From the NCBI RefSeq assembly GCF_022664455.2, contig NZ_JAKRKC020000002.1, positions 1,240,001-1,304,000 of the forward strand: a stretch of DNA of 64,000 nt. The letters run 5' to 3'. The DNA comes from Actinomadura luzonensis (GTDB taxonomy: Bacteria > Actinomycetota > Actinomycetes > Streptosporangiales > Streptosporangiaceae). The translations under genes and the position numbers were made by a program. Below the pieces are notes generated by a model. It searched no databases. It worked only from the letters and a program-made list of their open reading frames with translations, and was not told the origin of the DNA. Within the stretch, counting starts at the first letter, position 1, and every line of letters begins with the position of its first letter. This document shows, in pieces, positions 1-7,672 of this stretch.

Positions 1-93
1 ATCGGCACGGCCACCTGCGGCCCCGGCACGCTGCCCGCCTACGACCTGCACGCCCGCCCCGCCACGTTCACCCTCCGCTTCACCCCCGCCTGA
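1..93 (+). CDS. 3' end of a GH2-type beta-galactosidase (partial)
   Basis: Only the last 30 codons are in the window, read in the first frame and ending in TGA. The tail IGTATCGPGTLPAYDL followed by a short beta strand resembles the C terminus of large LacZ-type glycoside hydrolase family 2 beta-galactosidases, where a CGPxVLPxY segment closes the last domain. A perfect hairpin begins 10 bases after the stop. The substrate cannot be read from so short a piece, and another glycosidase with the same closing domain is possible. Confidence 0.5.
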   Translation: MGTATCGPGTLPAYDLHARPATFTLRFTPA

Positions 94-103
94 GGGGCGC
101 GAA

Positions 104-136
104 GGCCGGGCCCCGCCGCACGAGCGGGGCCCGGCC
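104..136 (+). terminator. Hairpin after the beta-galactosidase gene
   Basis: A perfect 13-bp G+C stem (104-116 with 124-136) closes a 7-nt loop, 10 bases after the stop codon. There is no T tract, which is usual for actinomycete terminators. The second arm lies inside the first copy of a 34-bp direct repeat. Confidence 0.6.
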
Positions 137-194
137 TCCCGGACGCGCCGCCCTCCTGCCGGGCCCGGCCTCCCGGACGCGCCGCCCTCCTGCC
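127..194. repeat. 34-bp perfect direct duplication
   Basis: Bases 127-160 recur without a mismatch at 161-194, and a third copy begins at 195 but stops after a few bases. The repeat fills the space between two convergent genes. The unit carries half of the upstream terminator stem. Confidence 0.85.
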
Positions 195-196
195 GG

Positions 197-216
197 GCCC
201 GCCGCGCGCGGCGGGC
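197..216 (-). terminator. Hairpin after the EF-Tu gene
   Basis: A perfect 20-nt palindrome of only G and C starts 7 bases downstream of the EF-Tu stop on the minus strand. Its position suggests a terminator. With no loop bases of its own it would have to open a few central pairs to fold, and no T run follows. Confidence 0.45.
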
Positions 217-222
217 TCCGGC

Positions 223-1383
223 TCAGGCGGTGAGGATCGTGCCCGCGCCGACCGTCAGCCCGCCCTCGCGGATCGCGAACCCGAGCCCCGGCTCCAGCGC
301 CACCGGCCGGCCCAGCTCCACCGCCGCCTCGACGGTCTCGCCCGGCTGCGCGGGCCCGTCCAGGCGCAGCTCGCCGGGCACGTCGGTGGTGCGCAGGTAG
401 AACTGCGGCCGGTACCCGGAGACGACCGGCCGCCGCCGGCCGCCCTCCTCCGGCGTCAGCAGGTAGACGCGCGCGGTGAACGCCGCCCGCTCGCGCTGGC
501 TGCCCGGCTCGGCCAGCACCATGCCGCGCCGCACCTGCTCGCGGCGCACCCCGCGCAGCAGCACGGCCGCGTTGTCGCCGGCCTCGCCCCGCTCCATCGT
601 CTTGCCGAACGTCTCGACGCCCGTCACGACCGCGCCGAACCCGCCGCCGAACCCGACCGCCTCGACCTGGTCGCCGACCCGCACCGAGCCGCGTTCGATG
701 GCCCCGGTGACGACCGTGCCGCGGCCGGTGACCGTCAGCACGTTCTCGACCGGCATGAGGAACGGCGCGTCCACGTACCTGACCGGCACCGGGACGTGCT
801 CGTCCACCGCCCGCAGCAGCGCCTCGACCGACGCCGTCCAGACCGGGTCGCCCTCCAGCGCCCGCAGCCCGGACACCCGGACCATCGGCGCGTCGCCGTA
901 GCCGTGCGCGGCCAGCAGGTCCGCCAGCTCCAGCTCCACCAGGTCGGTCAGCTCCGGGTCGGCGCCGTCGGCCTTGTTGACGGCCACCACCAGGTGCTCG
1001 ACGCCGACCCGCCGGGCCAGCAGCACGTGCTCGCGGGTCTGCGGCATGATGCCGTCGTGCGCGGACACGACGAGGATCGCGCCGTCGAGCTGCGCCGCCC
1101 CCGTGATCATGTTCTTCACGTAGTCGGCGTGGCCCGGCATGTCCACGTGGGCGTAGTGGCGGGTGTCGGTCTCGTACTCGACGTGCGAGATGTTGATCGT
1201 GATGCCCCTGGAGGCCTCCTCCGGGGTGCGGTCGATCCGCTCGAACGGCGTGTACGTGGCCTGGCCGCGCTCGGCCAGCACCTTCGTGATGGCCGCGGTC
1301 AGCGTGGTCTTGCCGTGGTCGACGTGCCCCATCGTGCCGATGTTGAGATGCGGCTTGTTGCGTACGTAGGCCTGCTTGGCCAT
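223..1383 (-). CDS. tuf: Divergent second elongation factor Tu
   Basis: A GTPase that would deliver aminoacyl-tRNA to the ribosome. All G motifs are visible: GHVDHGKT (about 19-26), RGITIN, DMPGHADY where the usual form is DCPG, NKAD, and VSGL in place of SAL. Domain II (VTGRGTVVTGAIERG) and domain III (GYRPQFYLRTTDV, GFAIREGG) are present. At 386 residues it is about ten shorter than usual, and its tail GAGTILTA replaces the normal GAGxVTKI ending. The start has a good GAGGAAGG site. It stands alone rather than behind rpsL-rpsG-fusA, so it is a paralogue like the extra tuf genes of streptomycetes. The Gln, Gly and Ala positions classically altered in kirromycin-resistant EF-Tu look unchanged. 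Confidence 0.9.
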   Translation of the reverse strand: MAKQAYVRNKPHLNIGTMGHVDHGKTTLTAAITKVLAERGQATYTPFERIDRTPEEASRGITINISHVEYETDTRHYAHVDMPGHADYVKNMITGAAQLDGAILVVSAHDGIMPQTREHVLLARRVGVEHLVVAVNKADGADPELTDLVELELADLLAAHGYGDAPMVRVSGLRALEGDPVWTASVEALLRAVDEHVPVPVRYVDAPFLMPVENVLTVTGRGTVVTGAIERGSVRVGDQVEAVGFGGGFGAVVTGVETFGKTMERGEAGDNAAVLLRGVRREQVRRGMVLAEPGSQRERAAFTARVYLLTPEEGGRRRPVVSGYRPQFYLRTTDVPGELRLDGPAQPGETVEAAVELGRPVALEPGLGFAIREGGLTVGAGTILTA

Positions 1384-1594
1384 GGTTCCTTCCTCGACTG
1401 CCCGGTGTCCGTGTGACCCGTCCCAGGGGCTCCGACCTCCCCCCGCCGGGTCACCTCAGGACTCACGGGAAGAGGTCAGCGCTCCAGGCCGCCGAAGGCA
1501 CGCTCGCGGGCGCCCGGCAGTGCGGGCGTCGCGGGGCGAGCGTGCAGGAACATGAGGACCATGATGCGGTCGCGTCCGCCCGGCCGCAACGCAT
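1384..1594. other. Upstream region of the EF-Tu gene
   Basis: These 211 bases hold no convincing gene. On the minus strand two copies of GGCCGGGCGGA flank GATAAATGCG near 1570-1595, a possible -10 region that would give a leader of about 200 nt. A 28-codon open frame (1562 to 1476, minus) inside that leader has no clear ribosome site. Confidence 0.3.
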
Positions 1595-1939
1595 TTATCC
1601 GCCCGGCCGGACCTCCGGGAAGGCGGTGACCTGCGGATGCGACTCCACCCACTCCCGCAGCTCGGGCCCGGCGGAGCCGTACACCTCGGCGAAGACCAGG
1701 TCCGCGCACTGCGCCACCCGCGCCAGCGGCTCGGCGCCGCGCTGGTTGTGCGCGAGGGCCGCCGCCGCGTCGGCGTACTCCTCGATCACCAGGTAGCCGC
1801 CGGGCCCGTCGGCGAACCAGCGGTAGGCCAGCGTGCCCGGCTCCTCCTCGGCCTGTGCGCGCAGGGCCCGCACCGCCTCCTCGAACTCCGGCCGGCGTTC
1901 GTCGCGCACGTCGAAGCGCGCCCTTACGTAGAAGCTCAT
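1595..1939 (-). CDS. ABM-domain protein (putative quinol monooxygenase type)
   Basis: A 114-residue single-domain protein of the antibiotic biosynthesis monooxygenase fold, a dimeric ferredoxin-like alpha/beta barrel. It opens with the typical strand MSFYVRARFDVRDERRPEFE, has the mid-protein EEPGTLAYRWF segment in which family members carry the EPG turn, then YLVIEEYADAAAALAHNQ. It matches YgiN-like and ActVA-Orf6-like proteins in length and layout. Such enzymes oxidise quinols or aromatic polyketides without a cofactor. Nothing nearby suggests a polyketide, so a stress or housekeeping role is as likely. It may be cotranscribed with the racemase gene 40 bases upstream. Confidence 0.8.
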   Translation of the reverse strand: MSFYVRARFDVRDERRPEFEEAVRALRAQAEEEPGTLAYRWFADGPGGYLVIEEYADAAAALAHNQRGAEPLARVAQCADLVFAEVYGSAGPELREWVESHPQVTAFPEVRPGG

Positions 1940-1979
1940 ACCGGCATTCGACCAGACGCCGGCCCGCCGCGCCGCGGCG

Positions 1980-3080
1980 TCACAGCGCGATCCACTCCGT
2001 GGCCGTGGTGACCTCCGCCAGCACCTCGGGCAGCGGCTCGACGCCGAGCCCCGGCCCGGACGGCACCCGCAGGTGCCCGTCCGCCAGCTCGAACGGCTCC
2101 GTCACGTCCGTCGCGTAGTAGCGCCGCGACCCGGAGGTGTCGCCCGGCAGCGTGAAGCCGGGCAGCGCGGCGAGCGCCACGTTCGCCGCCCGGCCAAGGC
2201 CGGTCTCCAGCATGCCGCCGCACCACACCGCGACCCCGTGCGCCCGGCACAGGTCGTGCACCCGCCGCGCCTCCAGGTAGCCGCCCAGCCGGCCCGGCTT
2301 GATGTTGACGATCGAGCAGGAGCCGAGCTCGATCGCGGCGGCGGCGTGCGCGGCCGACTCGATCGACTCGTCCAGGCAGATCGGGGTGCGCAGCAGCCGG
2401 GCGAGCCTGGCGTGCTGCACCAGGTCGTCGTTGGCGAGGGGCTGCTCGACGAGCAGCAGGTCGAAGGCGTCCAGCTTGGCCAGACGGGGCGCGTCGGCCA
2501 GGGTGTAGGCGGCGTTGGCGTCAACCTGGAGCAGCACGTCGTCGCCGAACCGCTCGCGGACCGCGCGCACCGGCTCGACGTCCCAGCCGGGCTCGATCTT
2601 CAGCTTGATCCGCACGTACCCCTCGTCGAGGTAGCCCGCGACGGCGTCGAGGAGCTGCGGGATCGTGTCCATGATGCCGACCGACACCCCGCACGGCACC
2701 CGCGTGCGGGCGGCGCCGAGGAACCGGCCGAACGACTCGCCGGCGGCCCTGAGCTGCGCGTCCAGGACGGCGGTCTCCAGCGCCGCCTTGGCCATGCGGT
2801 GCCCCTTGACCGGCTCCAGCGCGCGGCCGACGGCCTCGGCGTCCAGGGCGGGCGGCAGGGCGGGCAGCAGGAAGCGGCGGATCACGTCGGCGGCGCCGTC
2901 GACGTACTCGGGGGAGTAGTGCGGCTCGGACATGGCCACGCACTCGCCCCAGCCCTCGGCCTCCGGCGTCACGACCCGCACGAGCAGGACGTCGCGGGCG
3001 GTCTCGGTGCCGAACGAGGTCCGGAACGGCGCGACCAGCGGCATCGCGATGCGCCGCAGCTCGACTCCAGTGATCTTCAC
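1980..3080 (-). CDS. N-acylamino-acid racemase / o-succinylbenzoate synthase family enzyme
   Basis: A 366-residue enolase-superfamily enzyme of the MLE subgroup. The catalytic set is complete: K159-x-K161 in IKLK, metal ligands D186 (QVDAN), E211 (VEQPL) and D236 (LDES), and K260 in NIKPGRLGG. These residues fit both o-succinylbenzoate synthase (menaquinone route) and N-succinylamino-acid racemase. The start is GTG at 3080 with AGAAGAAGG before it, and it overlaps the stop of the upstream acyltransferase as GTGA. That pairing with a GNAT protein is established for the N-succinylamino-acid racemase pathway, which converts D- to L-amino acids, and no other men gene is in view. I therefore favour the racemase role. 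Confidence 0.85.
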   Translation of the reverse strand: MKITGVELRRIAMPLVAPFRTSFGTETARDVLLVRVVTPEAEGWGECVAMSEPHYSPEYVDGAADVIRRFLLPALPPALDAEAVGRALEPVKGHRMAKAALETAVLDAQLRAAGESFGRFLGAARTRVPCGVSVGIMDTIPQLLDAVAGYLDEGYVRIKLKIEPGWDVEPVRAVRERFGDDVLLQVDANAAYTLADAPRLAKLDAFDLLLVEQPLANDDLVQHARLARLLRTPICLDESIESAAHAAAAIELGSCSIVNIKPGRLGGYLEARRVHDLCRAHGVAVWCGGMLETGLGRAANVALAALPGFTLPGDTSGSRRYYATDVTEPFELADGHLRVPSGPGLGVEPLPEVLAEVTTATEWIAL

Positions 3081-3827
3081 GCCTTCTTCTCCACAACGTA
3101 GCAGGACTTGCTGGAGAACCCGGTGACGACCCGGCCCTCGGCCATGAGCCCGCCGAGCACGTCCCGTACGGCGTGCCGCCAGGCGCGGGCCGCGCCCGGG
3201 TCGGCGCCGCGCAGCCGCTCGACGTCGGCGGGGACCGCCACCAGCACCGTATCGTCGCGCGGCCGCCCGGCCGGGCACCGGCCGGCCGCCGTCGTCGGCG
3301 AGCGCCACCGCCGCCCCGCGCGGGCAGCCCGGCGCGGGAACGGGCGCGGGGCCGGGCGCCGTCGGCCATTCGGTCAGCAGCCGGTCGGACTCCTCACCGA
3401 GGCCGATCGCGTCACCCGTCACGCCGTAGAAGTCCGGCAGGTACGCCACCGGCCGCGCCCCCAGCTTGGCCAGGCTGAAGTGCGCGTCGCGGCGCACCAG
3501 CGGGTCGAAGGTCCAGGTGACGCGCGCCAGCCCGCGCTGCCGCGCCCAGCTCCGCTGGTGCAGCTTGAGCGCGTGCCCCGCGCCGGGCACGACCGCGCCG
3601 GTGACGTGCGAGCGCAGCGCGTCGCCGGCCGCCAGGAACCCGACCGACGCCCCCACCAGCCGGTCGCCGTCGAACGCGCCGGCCGCGTACCCGCCGGCGT
3701 GCGTCAGCGCCCGCATCAGCTCCACCGTGACGGGCGGCGCCGCGTCGCCGAAGCGCCAGATGGCCTCGAACAGCGCGTAGACCTGCTCGAACTCCGCGAT
3801 CGCGCGCAGCTCCCTGACCCCGAACAC
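3077..3827 (-). pseudogene. GNAT N-acyltransferase (COG3375-like), one-base frameshift
   Basis: The first 190 codons match predicted GNAT acyltransferases of the COG3375 type: IWRFGD, the AFDGDRLVGASVGF strand, the CoA-side helix ALKLHQRSWARQRG, then TWTFDPLVRRDAHFSLAKLGA. Around 3254-3262 the frame is lost. Removing one base from GCGCGAC restores reading as DDTVLVAVPADVERLRG through to SSKSCYVVEKKA and TGA at 3077, which overlaps the racemase GTG. Known partners of this family succinylate amino acids for the racemase. The start GTG at 3827 has GAAGGGCGG before it. Either an indel error or a recent inactivation would explain the break, since the downstream half is fully preserved. Confidence 0.8.
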
Positions 3828-3938
3828 CCTCGCCGCCCTTCCCGCGCGGCCCGCCCGCGCGGGCCCGTCAAGGCGACGCTATGCCATGGCGGGGCCGCGC
3901 CGATCCGTGCCGCACCACCGGGCGTCCGTCGCCGCGGC

Positions 3939-4491
3939 CTACGGGACGCCGGCGCAGGGAGCGATGAGCACCCGGCTCGGGGCCTCCTGGCTGAGCCGGA
4001 CCGACTCCAGCGGCACCGTCACCTGCGGCGTGTGGTAGCGGCCGCCGGAGAAGCGGTCGGCGAGCCCCGCCCGCACCGCCGCCGCCGACACGTGCCCGTC
4101 GAGGGCCGCGGCCGTCGCGGCCGATCTCGACCGCGCACGGGCCGGGCTGCGCGGCCAGCGCCAGCCCCGCCACCGCCGCGCCCGCCAGCGCGCCGAGGTC
4201 GGCGCCGGTCCAGCCGTAGTGCCACATGCCGGCCGCCATCACCGGCGCGGCCGGGCACGAGCCGGGCTCGATGAGCACGACGTCCATGCCGCGCAGGAGC
4301 TGCCCGGCGATCTCCTCGGCGCCCCTCGCCACCCTGGTGCCGGCGCGCAGCCCGGGCAGGTCGGGCAGCCGGCCGCCGGTGGAGAAGATGAGCTTGATGC
4401 CCGGCTCGGCCGGGCCCGGGCTGCTGTCGCGCCACCCGCAGGCGACGAGGTCGATCGTGTCGGCCGACCTCCATGTGCCGATGCGCAGCAT
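3939..4491 (-). pseudogene. Unrecognised protein gene with a one-base frameshift
   Basis: I do not recognise the family. The first 125 codons read well (SADTIDLVACGWRD, IKLIFSTGGRLPDLPG, MDVVLIEPGSCPAAPVM, MWHYGWTGADLGALAGAAVAG, CAVEIGRDG). The frame then turns into arginine/glycine-rich shadow sequence. A one-base shift near 4104-4122 restores a natural tail, ALDGHVSAAAVRAGL, SGGRYHTPQVTVPLESVRLS and VLIAPCAGVP, ending in TAG at 3939, for about 184 residues. The repaired protein has no signal peptide or membrane segment. It has a weak ribosome site and sits between two other frameshifted genes on the same strand. Confidence 0.55.
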
Positions 4492-4536
4492 GATGGATGA
4501 CTACCCTGCGACGCGGCCGGTGACACACGGTCACGC

Positions 4537-6122
4537 CTATCGCAGGCTGCGGGCGTCCAGGCGGCGCAGCACCCGCGAGACGACGGCCGGGTCGGCGTAG
4601 GGGTCGCGGCGGGCGTCGAGCACCGCCTGGCGGGCGGCCGACAACATCTCGCCCTGCACCCGGCGCACCAGCCGGACGCGCCGCGCCCGCGCCTCGTACG
4701 CCTCCCGCCGCTCCTCCTCGCCCGCCTCCGGGCTGATCCACAGCCCGAACCCCATCATGCGGCGGGCGAGCTGCTCGACGACCTCCTCCGGCAGGTCCTC
4801 GGCCGCGTCGATCTCCCGTAGCCGCCGCTTGGCCGCCCGCGCGGCGGCGACGGCCAGGCGTTTCTCCAGCTCCCGCTCGGCCGCCGTGTCCGCCTTGACG
4901 CCGAGCCGGCCGACCAGCCACGGCAGCGTCAGCCCCTGCGCGAGCAGCGTCACCAGCACGACGGCGAACGCGATGAACACGATCACCGCCCGCTCGGGGA
5001 ACGGGGAGCCGTCGGCCAGCGTCAGCGGGATGGCGAGGACGAGCGCCACCGACGCCACCCCGCGCATGCCCGCCCACCACATGACGACGGTCTCGCGCCA
5101 GCTCAGCGGGATCTCGGTGTCGGCGCGCCGCGCCCCGCCCGTCCTCTTGGCCAGCCACGCCGCGGGCAGCAGCCACAGCAGCCGGACCAGCACCACGACC
5201 GCGACGACGGCGCCGCCCCAGGCCAGCAGCGGCCGGAGCCGGCCTTGCTCGGTGCCGAGCACGGCGTGCAGCTCCAGCCCGATCAGCCCGAACGCGACGC
5301 CCGTCACCAGCGTCTCCACGACCTGCCAGAACGTGCCCGCGGCGAACCTGCCGAGCACGTCGTCGGCGTCGGCCGTGCGGTCGCCCAGGTAGAAGGAGGT
5401 GGTCAGCACGGCCAGCACGCCCGAGCCGTGCAGCTCGTCGGCCAGGGCGTAGCTGACGAACGGCACCAGCAGCGACAGCCCGACCTGCAGCGTGGCGTCG
5501 CCGAGCAGGTCCATCAGCCGCGCGCTCAGCCAGCCGAGCCCGAACCCGACGAGCACGGCCACCACCGCCGACAGCGCGAACTCCGCCAGCGCCCCCGGCC
5601 AGGAGAACGCGCCGGTCACCGCGGCCACGATCGCGACGTGGTAGAGCACGATGGCCGTCACGTCGTTGAACAGCCCCTCGCCCTCCAGCAGCGACACCAT
5701 GCGCCGCGGCAGCCCGAGCCGCCCGGCCACGGCCGGGGCCGCGACCGGGTCGGGCGGCGCGACCAGGGCGCCGAGCGCCACGGCGGCGGCCGGCGGCAGC
5801 CCGGCACGAGCGCGTGCGCGACCGCCGCCACGGCCGCCGTCGTGACGAACACCAGCGCCACGGCCAGCAGGAAGATCGGCCGCCAGTTGGCCGCGAACTC
5901 CCGCCACGAGGTGCGCCGCGCCGCCGCGTACAGCAGCGGCGGCAGCAGCAGGGGCAGGACGATGCCGGGCGGCACGTCCACGTTCGGCACGAACGGCAGG
6001 ACGGCCAGCAGGATGCCGAGCAGGGTCATGAGCACGGGCGCGGGCAGCCCCAGCCGCTCGCCGAGCGGCACGGTGATCAGCGCGCCCAGCAGCACCAGCA
6101 CGAGCAGCACGAACTGGCCCAC
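4537..6122 (-). pseudogene. CPA1-type Na+/H+ antiporter, one-base frameshift
   Basis: Once repaired this is a membrane antiporter of about 528 residues. It starts at GTG 6122 (MGQFVLLVLVLLGALITVPL) and carries a run of membrane helices through AAVAAVAHALVPG. One base is missing near 5796-5803, between GTGCCGGGC and TGCCG. The other frame then continues as LPPAAAVALGALVAPPDPVAA, with family motifs GEGLFNDVTAIVLY, ADELHGSGVLAVLTTSFYLG and WWAGMRGVASVALVLAIPL. The last 150 residues form a charged cytoplasmic tail. CPA1 antiporters exchange sodium or potassium for protons in pH and ion balance. The break lies in the helix before the ion-binding region, so the read sequence could not encode a working carrier. 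Confidence 0.8.
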
Positions 6123-6167
6123 GACACCCCCCGATGATCGCCCGCGACCCAGGGTAGCCGAGCCGGG

Positions 6168-6800
6168 TCAGCCGAACAGCGCGGCCCCGTACCGCAGCAC
6201 GATCAGCAGGGCGAGCGCGAGCAGCCAGATCGTCACCGCCAGCGCGTCCAGGTCGGCGGCGATGGCCGCGCGGAGCGCCGCCTGCGCCCGGCGGGGCAGG
6301 AACAGGTTGCCGTCGCGGATGTTGACGTGCGTCAGCGTGGACCAGACCAGCGTGGTCGAGACCGTCACCAGCAGGCACCACGGGCACAGCGCGCCGATCA
6401 CGTACATCGACTGCGACAGCAGCCAGTACGCGAACACCAGCCCGAGCGTGTACACCACCTGCGCCGCGAACATGAACCACCGGGGGAAGCGCGTCCCGCC
6501 GAGCCCCGCCGTCGCGATCGTGATCACGACCGGCTCGCACATCAGCCCGAGGAAGGCGTTGGGGAAGCCGAACAGGTGCGCCTGCCACGAGCTGCCCACC
6601 GTGCCGCAGCTCACCACGCTGTTGAGGTTGCACGACAGGTCGGCGGCCGGGTCGGCGGCCAGCGCCAGCGCGTCCACCGACAGCACGAACGACGCGGTCA
6701 GGCTGAGGCACGCCGACAGCAGCATGGTGCCGAAGATCCAGCCGTCGGAGTGGCGCAGGGCGTGCAGGCGGGGCAGGACGCCCGCCGCGGGACGGGTCAC
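6168..6800 (-). CDS. Vitamin K epoxide reductase (VKOR) family protein
   Basis: A 210-residue membrane enzyme that in actinobacteria reoxidises DsbA-type proteins and passes electrons to menaquinone. The extracytoplasmic loop cysteines (LSCNLNSVVSCGTV) and the catalytic CPWC in YVIGALCPWCLL are present among four or five helices. The start is the GTG at 6800, whose codon overlaps the stop of the DsbA gene as GTGA, so the two are translationally coupled. The pair makes a complete disulfide-forming unit on the outer side of the membrane. Confidence 0.9.
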   Translation of the reverse strand: MTRPAAGVLPRLHALRHSDGWIFGTMLLSACLSLTASFVLSVDALALAADPAADLSCNLNSVVSCGTVGSSWQAHLFGFPNAFLGLMCEPVVITIATAGLGGTRFPRWFMFAAQVVYTLGLVFAYWLLSQSMYVIGALCPWCLLVTVSTTLVWSTLTHVNIRDGNLFLPRRAQAALRAAIAADLDALAVTIWLLALALLIVLRYGAALFG

Positions 6801-7558
6801 CGCGCGCCCTTCGCCGCCGCCGTCACCGCGTCCGTGAAGGGGCCGGTCGTGTAGAGGTCGCCCTTGAACGGCGTCCCGCCGATCTTGACGGTGGGGGTGC
6901 CGGTGATGCCGGAGGCGAACGCCCGCTGGGTCGCGGCGGCCGCCCACGCCTCGAAGGAGCGCCCGGCGAAGGCGTCCACGACGGCGGCGGGCACCCCGGA
7001 CTCGCGGGCCAGCGCCGCGATCCGCGCGTCGCTCAGCCCCTGGGAGCCCTCGGCGGGCTGGTGGGCGTACAGGGCGGCGGTGAAGGGCAGGACCTTGTCC
7101 GGGGCGCGGTCGGCGACGGTGGCGACGGCGTTCGCGGCCCGCGTGGAGTACCTGGTGCCGCCGCTCGCCTGGTCGAGGAAGGCCAGCGGGTGCAGCTCCA
7201 GCCGCACGGTGCCGGCGGCGACCAGCCGCGCGATCTCGCCGCCGTTGGCCGCCTCGAAGCGCCCGCAGTACGGGCACATGTAGTCGAGGTAGACCTCCAC
7301 GGTGACCGGCGCGCCGGCCCGGCCGAGGGCGAGGGCCCCGCCCGCGGTCGCGATCGCCGGGGCCCGGCCCGGGGCAGCCGCGGGGGAGGGCCTGCCGCCC
7401 GCCGCGTTGACCAGGGCGATCACGATGGCGGCGACCAGTCCCACGACGATCAGCCCGCCGCCCGCCGCGATCAGGCGGATCCGCTTCCTCCTGCGCCGCT
7501 CCGCGGCGGCGCGGGCGTCGCGCAGCGCGCGCGACCTGCCTCGTGCCTCGGTGCTCAT
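6797..7558 (-). CDS. Membrane-anchored DsbA-like thiol oxidoreductase
   Basis: A 253-residue thioredoxin-fold protein. A basic N terminus (RRRKRIRL) is followed by one membrane anchor (about 33-55), a short linker and the catalytic CPYC in DYMCPYCGRFEA. The cis-proline loop is GITGTPTVKIGG. It would oxidise exported proteins and be recycled by the VKOR made from the next gene. The start ATG at 7558 follows CTGAGGGG. Length and layout match actinobacterial DsbA/mycobacterial MDP0-type proteins. Confidence 0.9.
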   Translation of the reverse strand: MSTEARGRSRALRDARAAAERRRRKRIRLIAAGGGLIVVGLVAAIVIALVNAAGGRPSPAAAPGRAPAIATAGGALALGRAGAPVTVEVYLDYMCPYCGRFEAANGGEIARLVAAGTVRLELHPLAFLDQASGGTRYSTRAANAVATVADRAPDKVLPFTAALYAHQPAEGSQGLSDARIAALARESGVPAAVVDAFAGRSFEAWAAAATQRAFASGITGTPTVKIGGTPFKGDLYTTGPFTDAVTAAAKGAR

Positions 7559-7672
7559 GGCCCCTCAGCCTGCGGCATCGGGCCGCCCGCGCACCCGGGT
7601 CCAAGGTCCCGACCTCGCGGCCCTTGGTCCCGGATCGGACGATCATGCCCGCGCGGCCGCCAGGTGGCCGGT

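Noticed and set aside
223..1383. Elfamycin-resistant EF-Tu.
   Set aside because: The Gln, Gly and Ala residues that are altered in classical kirromycin-resistant forms appear unchanged (MPQTREH, EEGGRR, GFAIREGG).
1980..3827. A 615-codon open frame that looks like an acyltransferase-racemase fusion.
   Set aside because: The middle 65 codons are Arg/Gly shadow sequence. The acyltransferase continues in another frame to a stop overlapping the racemase GTG, so these are two genes with a frameshift in the first.
4537..6711. A 724-codon minus-strand frame starting inside the VKOR gene.
   Set aside because: Its first 300 codons are the antisense-like shadow of VKOR and of the antiporter's own N-terminal frame; the antiporter starts at 6122 in a different frame.
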